A stretch of DNA of 64,000 nucleotides from Parascedosporium putredinis (GCA_949357655.1 CASHTG010000011.1:868001-932000); one strand, 5' to 3'. Shown: positions 33,389-47,725, numbered from the stretch's first letter. A program made the numbers and translations. Notes: a model not told the origin generated them from the sequence alone.

Positions 33389-36300
33389 AGCCCCTAGGGA
33401 AAGGGGGGCCGGTCTGCTCGTAGTGGGACTGATCGGGCTTCACTCTTAAGTCACCTGTCAGGAGATGGGACAGGCGCAGCATTTCCTATGTAGACGAGAA
33501 CTGAAGAATGCGCTAAAATATACCTTTACATTGATGAGCTCGTCGCCTTCCTGAAGCCCCAGCTCGGGATTCGATGATTTAGAAAGTTGAAGAGCGAGCG
33601 TGGCGTGTATCACGTAGAATATCGGTCTTTTTTTCACTTTAAACCATTTCGACCATGTGATGGGCGCCGTTGAGATTATATAAACCATCGCGCTGTGTCC
33701 CAAGGAGAGGACCGGGGGCCTCTTTAGAAGACTGGAATCACTGTTATGCGAGAGTTCCTGAGACGACGGTATTTCGGTCAGAGAATGGGCGAGAAGAGCC
33801 CTTGAAGGAACTTGAGTTCGTTAGAATCCGTTGATCCTGTTGAAGGTGAGCCCATCCGATGTGATGCGAAAAGAGAGGCAGCGTCTTCCCGCCAATGCCC
33901 ATGATCTAGCGGACCATGCGGGGTACCTCACAGCCAGCACTTGAGCTCCGTCCTAAATGGAGAATGGAAGATGTTAAACGATCAAGCTTGATTCCCCGTA
34001 GAATTCGTTCGTCGGAATGGGCGCATATCTAGGGCGTACGATGTAATTGATACTCGATGATTACATGGATTAGAGAGGTGGACCGCTATATGTGTGTCTC
34101 TCGAGCTTGTCTTTCGCTGCGAGTTGAGCCTCCGAGGAAAGTCCGAAAAAAGCCCCTGCTACGTGTGCCGGAGGTTCGAGACCAACTCAAGATGTACGTG
34201 TTCCCCCAAGCCAAATATTGCTTCCAATGGGGACCCTGCATCTCGACCAAACTGGCAACTGTACCTGCTGGGTTCCCGGGCAGGCTCAGACCCTGTGCTC
34301 CCTTCGCCTTATAACCAGTGCCCTTGCCCTGAGTCAGCTCAACAAGTTCGAATAGTAATCAATTAGTGGGAGCGGGCAGGTGGCAGCTAAAACCCACCCC
34401 ACCAACCACGGCGAGCACGCCTTCCAGTAGTTCGCGCAGAAGAAAGCCTTTGCCCTCATTCTATCGACAGAGACCCCCACCAGGCCAGTGGCGGATTCCA
34501 TGGATTCCTCTCCCCTCTGGGCTAGGGCCGACGCGATGGAGGGGTGAATGAACGTGGGAGCGGCGGTTTCGGCCTTGTGCAAAAGCAAGCTATAAATGAC
34601 ATCATTAACGCCTAGGGCGGTCCTAGCCAATCATGAGCGTTCCGCAGCACGCAATTGCTGGGTGGCGTCCCTTTCCCACGCCTCTCAGTCTCCGCTCCAG
34701 TCGCTGTACAATGAGGGGCAGAGCGTTTGTGCGTGGCAGGGCGCACGGGTGTGTGGTGTGCGTGTGGTGAGCGAGGGGATGTGACAAAACTCGAATCGAT
34801 CGATGACTTGATTCTCAAGGTCATCCGAACCACTGAGATGATTATGATTTGTGATGCAGAGCGCGCGAGCCAGCGCGGGATCACAAAGGAAAGGCGCAAA
34901 GTACACATCACTGTAACGTCGATGGTGAAGCCGCTACCGTGATGGATCCTAGACACGGAGCGCGACGCCTGCGACTATTGAGCACTTGAGGAGTAGGAAA
35001 AGACCTATTACCACACTTACGTGTCGCGAGGTAACCACCAGCGACCCCTTCGTAAACGCGTACCATGTCCTTCGGCAAAGGTGCCCTTCAAGGCAAGCAT
35101 CACCAATCCCAAGACCTCCAGCTCCTCCACAAGAACCCAACCCCTTGATAACATTGATCCTTGATCCATTTGTAGATCCGCTGGGTTGGAGTGGCGTGAT
35201 GTGGCAGTCATCTCCCAGGGTGACGGATCCCTTGATACTAGTACCTCGTGGAAGCGCGTTTGTTCTAGGCGAAAAGTCTTTTGACGAGTTTTCTCTCCCA
35301 TCCTTCAATGCCCGAGTGAGAAGGAGAGTCTCTGGAGGAATGCCATTCCGGGCTGGTGCAATGGATCAATTGGTAATGGAGGGGCACCTCGTCAAGTACC
35401 CCGCTTGTATCTCGAGAGCAACCTGTACCTGAGCTGTGCCGTCTCTCTTGCCTTTGTCACAACCCCAGAAAACTGTACCCAATACATTCTCGACTCTTTG
35501 CCGCACGACCCTCCTCATCACATCCCGTTCTTTTTTCTTTTTTTTTTCTTTTTCAATTCTTATTACCCCTCCTCGTTACTTGCCATTTTCTATTACATGA
35601 TTCCATACCAGCTGGTTGATAGGAGCAACCAACAAGGCGGGTTTATAGGATCAGAGGGTACGAGATGTAGACGAGCAGAGCCATCAGGAATACCGCAACT
35701 CCTACTTCTTTTCCTCTGATCCCATATTTGGATCTCTTGCAGTCAATGGCTTACACCTGGACTCCTCCTTTACGAAGAAAGACTGAACCTTTTTCTCATT
35801 GAGTTCGCCTAAGCAAAACCATGGCTAGAAATTTTAGTCCTCTCCTTCAAATGTTCCCTGTACTGGACATCCGCCTCCCAAGCTCTGGGCGTGCCTTCTG
35901 CCCCTCCACTGCCTGCGGAATTAGAGTGTGGCTCCTCGAGGACAGATCCTCAGCAACAAAAGGCAACTAGCTGGGAAGGAGGGGGTGTGAGAGGGGGAAG
36001 ATGGCCAAGCCCAGCGGGATTTCGTAAAAGCTCGTCAATCTCTCGTAGCAACCCCCTCGGGCCCCATTGCCTCTCCGTTTCTCGCTGCCATAGCGAGCGG
36101 CGGAGGACATCTCGTTGGACGGCCGTTGCCATTGTCCATTCATCCCGATCACACAATTTTTCTTTAACCCCCGCCAAGCTCTTTGGAGTTTGGTCTGCCC
36201 CTCCTTCTGACTTGAAGCAATGCGTGCTTGCTGCGCCCACACCCCCTCCTCTCCCCCACCTTTGAGGCAGCCTCTTGCTGTCTCGAGGGTGAAAGAGAAA

Positions 36301-36617
36301 AAAAGTTGCCCCAGGTGCAACTACGAAGGAAAAGGGGGCAAGGGCTCGGAAGGGGGAAAGGGGGAGAAAATGAGAGGATTAAAGACCATCCAGGGACAGT
36401 ATTTGTAACACGGAAGCAATGTCAAGTCTATTCGAAGCAGCTTTCCGAGGAGCTTCAACAGTACATATATCTCTCCTACCCCTCTCCCCCACTTCTCGTC
36501 TCTCTGGTTCTCTTCCTCTCCTTCCCATACCACGCATAACCACCGTGATCGTGATACCTTTTCTCTTTTGATACCCTACCACCTCACTCTCCCAAACTCC
36601 CCCAATACACCAACACA
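33389..36617. other. Intergenic, 3.2 kb
   Basis: It lies between the transporter 3' end and the peroxiredoxin start, both rightward. No supported gene. GATC-type motifs cluster at about 35140-35240 and 35358-35375. A pyrimidine-rich stretch at about 36470-36600 is the likely peroxiredoxin leader. Confidence 0.5.
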
Positions 36618-37626
36618 ATGGCCGAGCCTCGCGCTGAACCGTAAGTGACTGCCTCCCTCGTCGAGCCCAGAGCTCTCCACCCCCACCTCTCATCGCATCC
36701 TCGCAAGGGGCCAGAGCATGAAAATAACGCGTGTGACGTGACAGCCTCCGCCTCGGCACTGTTGCCCCCAACTTCAAGGCTGACACCTCTGCCGGCCCCA
36801 TCGACTTCCATGAGTTTGTCGGTGACAACTGGGTCGTCTTTTTCTCTCACCCCGAGGACTACACTCCCGTCTGCACGACTGAGCTCGGTGCCTTCGCCAA
36901 GCTTGAGCCCGAGTTCACCAAGCGTGGTGTCAAGCTCATCGGCCTCTCCGCCAACACCGTCGACAGCCACAACGGCTGGATCAAGGACATCGCCGAGGTT
37001 ACCGGTGGTGACGTCAAGTTCCCCATCATCGCCGACAAGGAGCGCAAGGTTGCCTTCCTCTATGACATGTAAGTCATTCTACCCTGAACGCCGCTCCCTC
37101 CCCCAAAAGTCTCCATTAGCATACATGCAAGGTCGAGACGCAAGCGCGCTCTTTTGAGCTTTCTCGCGAAGGCTTCGCCCTTAGGCTCAGGACAATACAG
37201 GCAGGAAAAGAAAAGGAGTCAGGAAAAGAGGCTACGCTTTTCTCTTTATCTAGGATGGAACCGCGTCTCTAACATTGTAACAGGCTTGATTTCCAAGACA
37301 CCACCAACGTCGACTCCAAGGGCATTGCCTTCACCATCCGATCCGTCTTCGTCATCGACCCCAAGAAGACCATCCGCACCATCCTCGCCTACCCCGCCTC
37401 CACCGGCCGTAACGCGGCTGAGGTTCTCCGCATCGTCGACTCTCTCCAGACCGGTGACAAGTACAAGATCACCACCCCCATCAACTGGGTTCCCGGCGAT
37501 GATGTCATCGTTCACCCCTCCGTCAACAACGACCAGGCCAAGGAACTCTTCCCCGACTTCCGCATCGTCAAGCCTTACCTCCGATTCACCCCTCTCCCCA
37601 AGGAGAAGGTCACTGGTCAGCAGTAA
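36618..37626 (+). CDS. PRX1: 1-Cys peroxiredoxin (Prx6/PRX1 type)
   Basis: Reduces peroxides with one catalytic cysteine. The yeast member is mitochondrial and is recycled by thioredoxin or glutathione. Three exons: 36618-36640 (only 23 bases, MAEPRAEP), 36745-37068 and 37284-37626, giving 229 residues, close to the family's usual 220-230. The core is LRLGTVAPNF, then VVFFSHPEDYTPVCTTELG with the peroxidatic Cys in PVCTTE, KRGVKLIGLSANTVDSH, and the C-terminal extension with INWVPGDDVIVHPSV and PYLRFTPLP typical of 1-Cys enzymes. No clear presequence is visible, so the protein may be cytosolic. The second intron is 215 bases with a TCTCTAAC branch site. Unlike most neighbours, the reading frame is fully intact. 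Confidence 0.95.
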
Positions 37627-40600
37627 ACGGTATATCTCGTGTTGTTAGCGTCGAGAATACTGTTGGGGATGAGGTACTGGGGTATGATTTCCAAGGTGTA
37701 ATGGTAACGGCTAAGTGAGGATGAGAGTGGGAAAACGCCTAATCCATCCTCCTCCTGCTTTATGTTTGATATCAATAGTCCTAGCTATGTCTATCTAGGG
37801 CCGTCAATGAATTGAAGAAATGAATGAACATAATATACACATCTTCCGAGTTTCTCAAAAGCGCTAATGGGCCTTGTTGTGTTTCCGGTTTGCAGAGACC
37901 AAGTGAAGGTAGGTACGAGCTAGGGATCGAAGTGACTGCCCATGAGCACTTCACTTTCTGCTCTACGCCGCACTTGCCTCGATCACCTGGTGATGTGAGG
38001 GAAGACAAAATTGGCGATAGGAAGAAGGGGTATCATCAGGCATGCCCCACCCGCCCCGGCGGACATACATTTGGGGATCGAGTCTTCTTTAGACCTGAGA
38101 GTCCTACGTCTTGTTTCCGCATTCCTGCGCCGGTAACCGCAGTGCTTTTGGCCGACGATTTGTACGCCGATGAAAACGATTCCCGCAAGCAAATTCATAC
38201 AAAGCCAGGGTAGACGCTGCGAACGTCTTGTGTAGTATAGGTCGACGATATGTTGGCCGAGCCAACTCCGGCCGGCTGACTAGTCTACGAGATACAACAA
38301 TGGATTGCCGCCGTTATCTGGGGCTGAAAGGGCCGGGAACAGGTCGAGGGCTAAGGCGAAGCGGGTGCCCCGGATAGGCTATTAAACCAACTGGGCCCTG
38401 CGGAACTTGTGATACGCTCCGAGGGTGCGTTGTGCTAGTAGTATGCTAGTAATGTAAGTTTGCTTCTGGGCTTGCTTCGCTATCATTCCAAGAACGAGAC
38501 TCAGTAAAAGCACTCTCTATCCCCATATCCTGATCGCATCATGGTCTCGCCTCAACAACAATGACAGAGTTCCTGAGTTTGTCGGTTGAAGGAAGCGTTA
38601 ATCCCTTTATTATGTCCCCGCGCGCGCCTTTCTTCTCTCATTCTAACATCTTGGAAGCAACCCTCGGCAAGACGCAGGCTCAATCCGAGAAAAGGACCTG
38701 TCAAGTCCATTGCCCTCATGCTGGTTCAGTGACTAGCAGCGCAAATGTGACTCTGGTGGCCAGCCATATTGGTACGACGCAATAATAATAAACTTAACCT
38801 ACCAAGCCTACCTTTCTTTTTCGTGACACCGAACCAATCCTCTGAATGATGTTACACCTCTTTGATTTGTTGGTTCGGATTGGGGTGGAGCACACAGTCA
38901 GGACGGGTGGGAACCCAATGGAGCGGAATGTGCCTGTCAAGGTGGTTGCTGGGTTCGTCGAGAGGCTCGTGTTAAGGAGGGAGAAAATCAGTTATCGACC
39001 ACCAATACCACGTTTCAGTTGAAAGCTCGTCTCTCCCCTTTGAGCTACATGTAATAGTGTAGGAATGCGTAGGACAAGGAGGGCCGGGGGATGCAACGGA
39101 CACCGTTCTGCTAACGACGCTGAGTCCAGGAAACAGATTGATTTCAAGTGAATGCTATTGACAAGTGGAGATTTCAAGTTGGCCCCTGGGATGGTGCCGA
39201 GCTTGACGATCCATTCTCTTTTCACCTTGCACCCGAAGTGCATGCTCGCGGATCGCAATCCTTTTGCTCGGGTTGGAAAACTGTCGGAAACATCGGAGAG
39301 CCCCGCCCCCTGTCGCACCAAATCGTCGTCAAATTACTATTGCAAGGAAGCCCTATAGCGGATTTAATCTCCATGTAGCATTTGAGGTGGTGACGATGGC
39401 TCGAGATGAGGGCGAAGGACCAAACATGTTTGAGGCAAACTCAAGGGGATTTATCTATACAAGTACCAATGCAGCTATGTATGTCTAGTGGCTCCACGAC
39501 GGTTTAAATTTGAGGGTATTCAGATTGCCACCTCGGCAGTCCTCCATGTATAAACAAAACATACTATGTTTCTAGACTCCGTTATATATCCATACTCAAA
39601 TTGAACATGTTGATAGCGGGAGCGCGGGATGGAGTGGGATAACAAAAGCACCGAGGTCTCTTCGTCTTGAGGGGATGAGAGAACGGGGGAAGAAGTTGAA
39701 GAAAGAGGAAGAGGGGCGCCCCCTTTCGTTGCATCGTCAAGGAGCAGCTGCAATGCACTTATGAGATGTGAACTCGAATGAGTGGGGTGACCAGGTGCGA
39801 ACTCTAAGCTTGGCGGACGTGGTCAGACTTTGCTACCTGTGACATTGAACTTGATGGTGCGTTAAATCCAAGTGGTCTCCGTCTATAGGATAGGACCAGT
39901 TCGAGTCACTCGAAACGCTTCTCAGCACTCGGGCTGACAACCACGCCGTGAAAGGCTGGCCTATTTCCCTAAGATGGCGAGAGTTCGTGTCTCAGCCCTT
40001 TCTCCCCGCAATCGAGATCGAGCCATGTGAGATGCCCGGGCAACAAGTTGGTCACAGAACAGGCTCTGTCAAGCGAGAAGCCCATTATCTACTTGGGACT
40101 CCCTTGGCTGCCTTCTACTAACATGTCTTGATGTGAGGGGTATTCCCTAATCATGCATTCTGCCGGAGGCATGGGCTTATGTTGCTTCATCTAGTGGTAT
40201 TTTCCTCCTCCTCTCTTCCCCGAGCCTGGGGGATTTGGCCATCTCGACTGGAAGAAAGGAGGGGGAACTTGACATTGGATTTCCGATGAGCCTTCCTGGT
40301 GAGCGGAAGAGCCAAACCAAGCGGAAAGGCGCACAACGTGGCTTCCTCTCTGCGTCCGAAAGCGCTACTAAAATGGGAGCGATAATCCGCACATCGTCTG
40401 ATAGGGAGGAAGGAACGCCAATGATTCCCTCCCTTCGACTCTCAGACACCCCCGATCCGCCTTAACGTGACGACGAAGTCTGTGCGTCGTCCACAGTTCC
40501 CACATTATTGGTCTCACCAGTGAATTTGTTGGTCCACGGGCAATCGAAAATCTTCCCTGCACAAAGCTGGGTGCAAAGCTCAGGCGAAGCCAAATTGTAT

Positions 40601-43172
40601 ACCTGTAGTGCCACCGCATTCCTGTCTTGATTCCTGTCGGGATGGAGCGAGATGTACTTTGGGGAGGATGCGGCACCTCAGAAAACGGGCGCACCAGCCC
40701 TCTGTGCGTGCGCGAGCGCCAGCGCCTCCGGCCTCCAGCTCTCGGTGCTCATGGGCGGATGGTGCAGACCTCGACGGCCCCTCTCCTGGTAGGGGAGGAG
40801 GGGGAACGAGCATACGATCAACGGGGCTGAAATTGTATGAGGCGAACTCTGACCAAGCGAATCCTTGTATCGAGCATGAACCTTGGGTCCATTGATGCCT
40901 CTTGTATTGGTTGTCTCCCCTCATTCCGTTGAGATCAAGCAAGGAGGCAGGGAAGATGGCCCGTAAATGGCGAGACAAAGGGCCAAGCAGAGGGAATGCT
41001 TGGCTCGGCTACATGGAGAAAACGCCAGGCTGATGCGGCACCGGCGCCATCCATTGAGTATTCTCTAGCTTGTCGGAGGGCATACTTGTAGATGTGCTGC
41101 TGTGTGCCGCTATGGTGGCCGCGGGGCCCCTTCCCTCAATACCGCGACCAACGAATATCTCGGTACATGTACCGTATTGAAGAAGAAGAAACCCCCGAAA
41201 ATAAAATAAAAACCCCGCCCTAGGATCACGAGGTTTTGACGTTCGAGAAGCCCTGCGTTCCGATCTAAACCTGAGGCGTCGATGGAACATTGGGCCTGAG
41301 AGCTTAGTCGAGTTCGTATGAATAGTCCACAATGGGGAAAATCGGGAACATGATTGTCAAGGCTGTCGTTTGGGCAATGCGGAAGCCTTCTAGAAGCACC
41401 CCTGTTCCTCTCCGAATTTCCCTTTCAGTTTTTATTTTCCTTGGTTGTGCTTGGAAGCCACGTTTCCCGAACTAATAGTGCCAATCGATGCATTTGTGCT
41501 TTTCGGCGACGTGCCTCGTCCATTTCCTTGTTCTAGCGTCGTTTGAGGTACGTTTTCCGTGCCCCCGCCGCCAGGGTGCCTCATGGCTGACCACACAGTC
41601 TTCTTGCTCACATCCATGCTCGTCCCAATCTTGTTCAGCCCGGGTGCCGCCCCTGGTCCGCGGGCCCCAACATCGGGAGCCGCCATCGAGAGGTACACTA
41701 CACTATGCTGCCCCTGTTCTCCCTGACCCTGAGATTCGTACAGCATACTACATATGTGCCAGCGCTGTCCGATATTCCCTGTTTTCGAGCCATGCCCTCA
41801 GGCGCCGGTGGCCAGGATGAATACCCCATCCGCGTTTGTCCCAGCTAGATTACCCCGTTGTGGTGTGGAGCTGTGGAAAGACGCCTGACGACAACCCTGG
41901 GCTCGGCCTGAATTCTTACTGTTGAGGCCATTGATGGGGTGTCTAGTGTAATGCTGCCTGGTGTTGATCCCCGTCCTTCGCTGACGGGTAATTTTCTTGG
42001 GAGCCGCCTGTGGTTATTTGCGCTTCTAATCCCCACTTACATCCAATGGATCCATAGATCCCAATTGACGCGGATTGACCTTTGTCAAGGACGATGCGAC
42101 GTCTGGTACCTTTGACCAGCACTGAGTCCACCAGGGTCCACGAAGACGGGTCAACACCCACACTCCCGGTCAGTCTAAACCTACATGATCTCACCGTCCT
42201 GGCTTCCCTTGAACTATGTTGACGCTCCTCGGTATTGAATAGAATACATTCCCACTCATATTTGGTCGCCTTCGCACCCCACATGCACTGACCCGCCACC
42301 TGATCCCTTCTCTTCAATGTTCCTCCCGTTTCCACGCCGTGGTCGACCCTCCCCTATGACGATTCCAGCTTTCTTTTAGTCAGGGTCCGCCATCTCTCTC
42401 ACTCCCTCCAGCTCCTTTCTCCTGCTTGCTACCCTCCCTGTGCCTGGGGGCAATTTTTTTCCTTTCCTTTTCCTTTCTTTTTTCCTCTTTTCACCTTCCT
42501 CCTCTCATCTTGGTAGAATATACCCAGTCAAAATCGAAGCTCCCGTCGAAAGCTAGAGACCGGAAAATTCTTTTGGCCAAGCGTTTTTTGGTTGGCAGAG
42601 CGCAGATCTCCGGTCCTCGATTCTCAAGAAAGTGGCACCCCGAAAGGGAGTCTTGCTTTCTTTCCGGATTGGCGGCAGTATTGTTCCCTATTTTGCCTAT
42701 CACAGAGTCCCACTAGGGAGGAAGAGAGCTAGGCTTCCGACGCCCTCGTCTCTCTTTCTCAAGTCCTCCTCTTTTCTCTTCTTTTTTTTTCTTCTCCCGC
42801 TTCTGGCCATTGCGTGTACGCAGCCAAGACCCCAGCTAGGATTGGCGTTGGGAAAGAGGGTTAGCAAAGGAAGAAAAGTGCAGGAGGGAAAAAACCCCCG
42901 ATTTGATGAAAGGCTTGGGAACTCGATCCATTCCCGCAACCACATTTCCCGCGAGTCAAGAGGAGGGGGAAGGGTTGAGAGCGATTGGGCCTGACCCTTT
43001 CCGGTGAATCACTGTCCCGGTTCAGGCAGGAGCTCGCTGCCCTCCCTCGACAAGTGGACGACGATTTTTGACTGGTTGCGTGGTGCTGAGCCGCCAGTGC
43101 TAACTCACCCGCCTCTGGTTCCCCAATAGCGCTCAACTGGCAAACACACCAGCACAGAGACGTCGCGCCACC
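37627..43172. other. Gene-poor 5.5-kb region
   Basis: It lies between the peroxiredoxin 3' end and the kelch/BTB gene. Short open frames on both strands lack motifs or splice logic. A GATC motif pair occurs at about 42045-42066. Downstream of 42420 the plus strand becomes C/T-rich with T/C runs, probably the leader of the kelch/BTB gene. Confidence 0.45.
42440..42515 (+). promoter_or_regulatory. Pyrimidine-rich tract upstream of the kelch/BTB gene
   Basis: A TTTTCC/CTTTTC-rich stretch lies about 660 bases before the ATG at 43173. A second tract lies near 42745-42800. Both look like fungal promoter or leader tracts, and the exact transcription start is not visible. Confidence 0.3.
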
Positions 43173-46100
43173 ATGTCAACCCCAACAGGCACCCCCATTC
43201 TAGGGTCTCTACCTCAGAGCAGCGGCGCCCAGACACCCATTCTTTCGCCCACACCACCGCAGACGCAAGCACAATGGCAGCCACCTCCACTTGGAACCCC
43301 AGGAACAGAACGCAGCGGCCCCTCTTATTTTTCCGATTCCGAAACTGATGATCGCTCCAACGCTGCAACCGCCTCCTCTGCTTCAATCCCAGCTGCCGTC
43401 AAGTCGCCATCCGACATTCTTTCCGGTGTCTATCGAGGAATCAAAAATTTGCTCCTAGTAGCAGCAACAATCGCGACGACCCGTCCGCCCTTCGGCGACA
43501 GCCCTCCTTCCTAAGTCGCAACGCTTTTTCCTCTAGCCCCTTTTCCTCTCTCAATTCCACCACCTTCCAGCCCCCTCGAGCCAATTCGCCCCTCGTGTCT
43601 TCGACCGCCAATCCTCCCCTCACAAACTCTCGACCCCGCCTCGTGCAGCATGGTCGCAGCCTGAGCTTACAGGATAGCCTCGCCAAGCCTCTGCCTCCTA
43701 AACCCCCGCCGGACGATTCGATCGACCCAGACGGCGAGCCCCTGCTCACTCCAATTCCCCGCACACGGCCCCGATTCGAGCACCCCTTGACGCCATCATC
43801 GATAGTCCCTTTGCCGACGACAACGACGACAACGACGGCGACGACGACGGTGAAAACGACGGTGGAAACGAAGACGATTTTGTTGCGTCCGCAGCAGCCT
43901 CATTCCCTTCGTCATCCGCGAAGAACGGTCTCTCCAGCGCGATGGATCCGAATGCCTCTCCCGGTTCCGCCATGTACGGAACAGGCGGCGCAGGCCAAGA
44001 TGGCTATGATATGACGAGCAGCCAAGGCAGTCTGCCTTCGATAGGCGAGACCCCTCGGCATGTCGGCGGCGCGGGAGGGTCTACTGACTCCAAGGATAAC
44101 CTAACCCCGAGGAGCAACGGGCCCATGTCCGCCGGGCCCTCGCCCTCGGTGAATCAACAACCTCGCACCCCCGCCACAGCCAGCCTTCCTCCCTCAGCAT
44201 CCTCAGCTCACCTCTCAGGTTTAATGTGCAACGTTCACCGCACCACCGGCCGTGAGCCTCACGCGCTAGTCGGGGCAACAACCACCGTTCTGGGCGACAA
44301 ACTGTACGTCTTTGGAGGCAGAATATTATCGAGGAGCCGCCCTGCACCTTTAACCTCTGACCTTTACGAGCTCGATCTCATCCGCCGCCACTGGACCAAG
44401 CTTGAAACCTCGGGTGATGTTCCGCCACCCCGCTACTTTCACTCCATGTGCGCCTTGGGGGATACCAAACTCGTTTGCTATGGCGGCATGTCGCCTGCGA
44501 CGAACCCATCGAGCCCGTCGGTAAATGACCAGCAACCAGAGATGACAGTCATGTCGGACATTTATATCTACGATGTGCCCTCGCGCAAGTGGGTATCAAT
44601 TGATACCCCTGACGCGCCGGAAGGCCGATACGCCCACTGCGCCTGTGTCTTGCCCTCCTCCGCCGTATTTTCGTCGAGCAAGGCGCCCCTTTCCGCCCTT
44701 CACCATAACCCTTCTTCCGGGAACCCGAATGAGGGCCGCCTAGGCGTGTCTATCGACGGCACTGGGGGCGCGGAAATGGTTGTTGTCGGCGGGCAAGATG
44801 CCGCCAACCACTACATTGAGCAGATTAGTGTGTTTAACCTCCGCAGCCTCAAGTGGACCTCTACTCAGTCCCTCGGCAAGAGCTGCGGCGCATACAGGAG
44901 CGTCGTCGCGCCACTCCCACCATCTGTGACGGCCAAAATTGGAAGGACACAGTCAGCGGGCCCCCAACGACCCGAGGGCGGGATCAGCCAGGAGGCTCGG
45001 GAACCGGGCTCGTCCATGCTGATCTACTCCAACTACAACTTTCTCGATGTCAAGCTAGAGCTCCAGATCCGCGCCCACGACGGCACCCTGTCCGAGAAAG
45101 CCATGGCGAGTACCTACTCGCCTCCCGGTCTGCGCTTCCCCAACGGCGGCGTTATCGATACCCACTTCGTTGTCAGTGGAACATACCTCACCTCGAGCAA
45201 GCAAGAGTACGCACTGTGGGCGTTGGACTTGCGGACGCTCACGTGGTCTCGCATCGATGCGGGCGGCTCCGTCTTCAGCCAGGGCAGTTGGAACCGAGGA
45301 GTGCTCTGGAGCCGGCGCAATACCTTTGTGATCCTCGGGAACCGAAAGCGAAGTCTAGTTGACGACTATAATCATCGGCGGATCAACTTCTCTAACGTTT
45401 GTATGGTGGAACTCGAGGCATTCGGGTTTTACGACAATCCCAGGAAGACATCGCCAATGTCCGGTTTCGTCTCAGCAAGCAGTCCCTATGCGGGCCCTGG
45501 TCTGAGCGTTGCCCGCAAAGCAGGCTCCACGGCTGGGGGCGATCTCATTCTCGAGCTTCCGAGGAGTTGGGCGAGAAGGCCCTCGGCATGCGCGAGCTAG
45601 CGGATATGGATATACTGTGCATCACAGGCGAACGGATCCCCGTGAACTCGAGGATCATTGCGCGCCGCTGGGGCCCGTACTTTGTACAGCTCCTTCGTGA
45701 AGGAACCGCCACCCAGGACGGAAGCGATGCCGCGACTCTCCGTTCCGGTCTTACCAATCCCATCCGGAGTTCAAGCATCGTCGCCGCCGGACCAGACCGC
45801 AACACGGTTGGTAGTACTCTCTCCATGGCCAGCACTCTCGTGTCGGCCACGTCATCAACTAAGCCTCCAAGCACGGCGGCAACCAGCCTCTCGGGTGGCG
45901 TCCTATCTCCCGGTACGGTGGACCCCGTAACCATGGCCACCATCAACACGGCGCCGACCCCGAGAACCCTCCCGCCCAACTCCCGACCAAGGTGCCTCTA
46001 CCTACCCCACACCTATCTCACAGTGCAGGCTCTCATCCACTTCTTATACACATCTTCGCTCGCGCCACCTTCCTCGCAGCTCTGCACCCCGCAGATCCTG

Positions 46101-46690
46101 TGCTCCCTCTTACAAATTGCTCGTCCCTATCGCATTGACGGCCTCCTCGAGGCCGTCGTCGAGAGACTCCACGCCCTCCTTGATTCGCGCAATGCCGCCG
46201 CGGTCTTCAATGCGACAGCCATGGCTGCAGGTGGTGGCCGTGGTATCGACGGATCCCTAAATCCCAACTTCTTCGTTCCCTCTACCGATCCCACATTAAC
46301 ATCCCCCGTCACCCCTGTCACGGCCGACATGTCTCAGCTGGGGCAAAGCGGGGCTGGCAGCAGCATTTCGGGCGCTAGCGATAGCGCGGGTCAAAATCTT
46401 GCCTCCCGCACCGCGACACTTCGCATCAATACCTCTGTGCCTAGCGTCGCCAGCACCCAGTCAAGTGGCCGGCCAGCCAGCGAGGATATGAGCGCGGCAA
46501 CGAGTGTCTCGGGTTCAGAATGGTCGTCCGAGATTGGGGATTCGGAACGGGGCGCCGGTGCTGGAGGCGCAGGCCCACGCGAAATTTGGAGCGGTGAGCT
46601 CAGCTCCGTCATCGGTCTGCAGAAGAGGGCCTCCGTGGCCTTATGGAAGGCCGCCGAATGAGGAACGGACGGGCACCAATGCCAGCGTGA
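43173..46690 (+). CDS. Kelch-repeat and BTB-domain protein (Ral2-like)
   Basis: A large scaffold-type protein of about 1,170 residues without introns. The start has a strong context (CCACCATG). The first ~360 residues are Ser/Pro/Thr-rich, with an Asp/Asn-rich patch. Kelch-type blades follow from about 44275 (LVGATTTVLGDKLYVFGGRI, YFHSMCALGDTKLVCYGGMS, and further blades to about 45420). A BTB-like domain starts at about 45605 (DMDILCITGERIPVNSRIIA) and resumes after a low-complexity insert at LPHTYLTVQALIHFLYTSSL. This order resembles fission-yeast Ral2, which acts upstream of Ras1 in morphogenesis, but that role is only an inference here. The frame changes near 43443-43450, 43783-43786, 45535-45539 and 46627-46629, each at a homopolymer. 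After the last correction the protein ends in MRNGRAPMPA at 46688-46690. Confidence 0.8.
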
Positions 46691-47725
46691 CCAGCCAAGG
46701 CTACAATCCTCAAGGCCAGGCGAGGGTCGGTCTGGGTATTGCGGGCTCCTAAGAAGAAAAACCCCCGAGTGAAAGAGAAACGGGGAAACGAATGTTCCCA
46801 AGGGGAAGAGAGGAGGCTGGTTCTATTCTGGCGCGCCTCATTCATTGTGCTAGGGTAGGGGATACAACGAGGCATACCTAGTTTTTTTTCTTTCTATTTT
46901 TCCTTTCCCTATTGGATTGGGGACTTGGCACTCTTGAACATGGGTAGTAGGAGACAAGGACGACGAAAGGGGGTCTTTTCCTTTCGTCTTTTTCAAAAAT
47001 ATAAAAATAAAAAGGGGAGGGCTAGCAAACACTTGTATGATGAGAACGCTTTTCTGTGTATCCTGTTCCTGTGTGGATGCGGGAGGGATGGGAAATGAAA
47101 GATGATTCAATGTTATGTATGTAGCCTCGTTTTTCTTCTTCTTCTGATCGATCATCTAAGTTTGGGCCTTGTGGTCATTTTGAACAGCTTCGGCCTGGCC
47201 ATTCTTCTCCTGCTCTCTCGCAGAATCCTTGACAAGGCACGCTCACATTTCGAAGCGCTCGTCACCCCCATCTTCCCACCAAAAGGGGTATATATATATG
47301 TCGTGTTAGAGTTTGCCTCTTCCCTACTCTCCCAGTAACATATCCTGAAATTCCAGTCTTGATGTCTGGGTGTTCAACTTTGTTTTGCTGGATTCAGACT
47401 TGAGATGGCGGGCACTACCATTTAACCATAAATGGTGCATTTGAACTTTTTTCTTTTTTTTTTTGTACGATGAAATCTATAGTACACGCCTTTTGACAGA
47501 CAATATAGAAAGAGATAGGGCAAGCATAAAAAGAAAGGCGAAACGTGGAGTACAAGAGGTATTCCACATATAGATGCGTCAAACGTTTTCCCCATGTTTG
47601 TCCTCGTTTATATCATCAGTCTCTCTCTTCTAGGTATCGACAAGACTAGGAAACACTGAAAGGTGGGCAGGAAGCGCGGAGAGCCAATGACAAGGGAAAG
47701 AAAGGAAACAGTGCCGTAGCATATC
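46691..47725. other. Convergent 3' intergenic region, 1.0 kb
   Basis: The kelch/BTB gene ends from the left and GPI17 from the right. It contains several T-rich tracts (for example 47450-47465) and no convincing gene. Confidence 0.5.
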
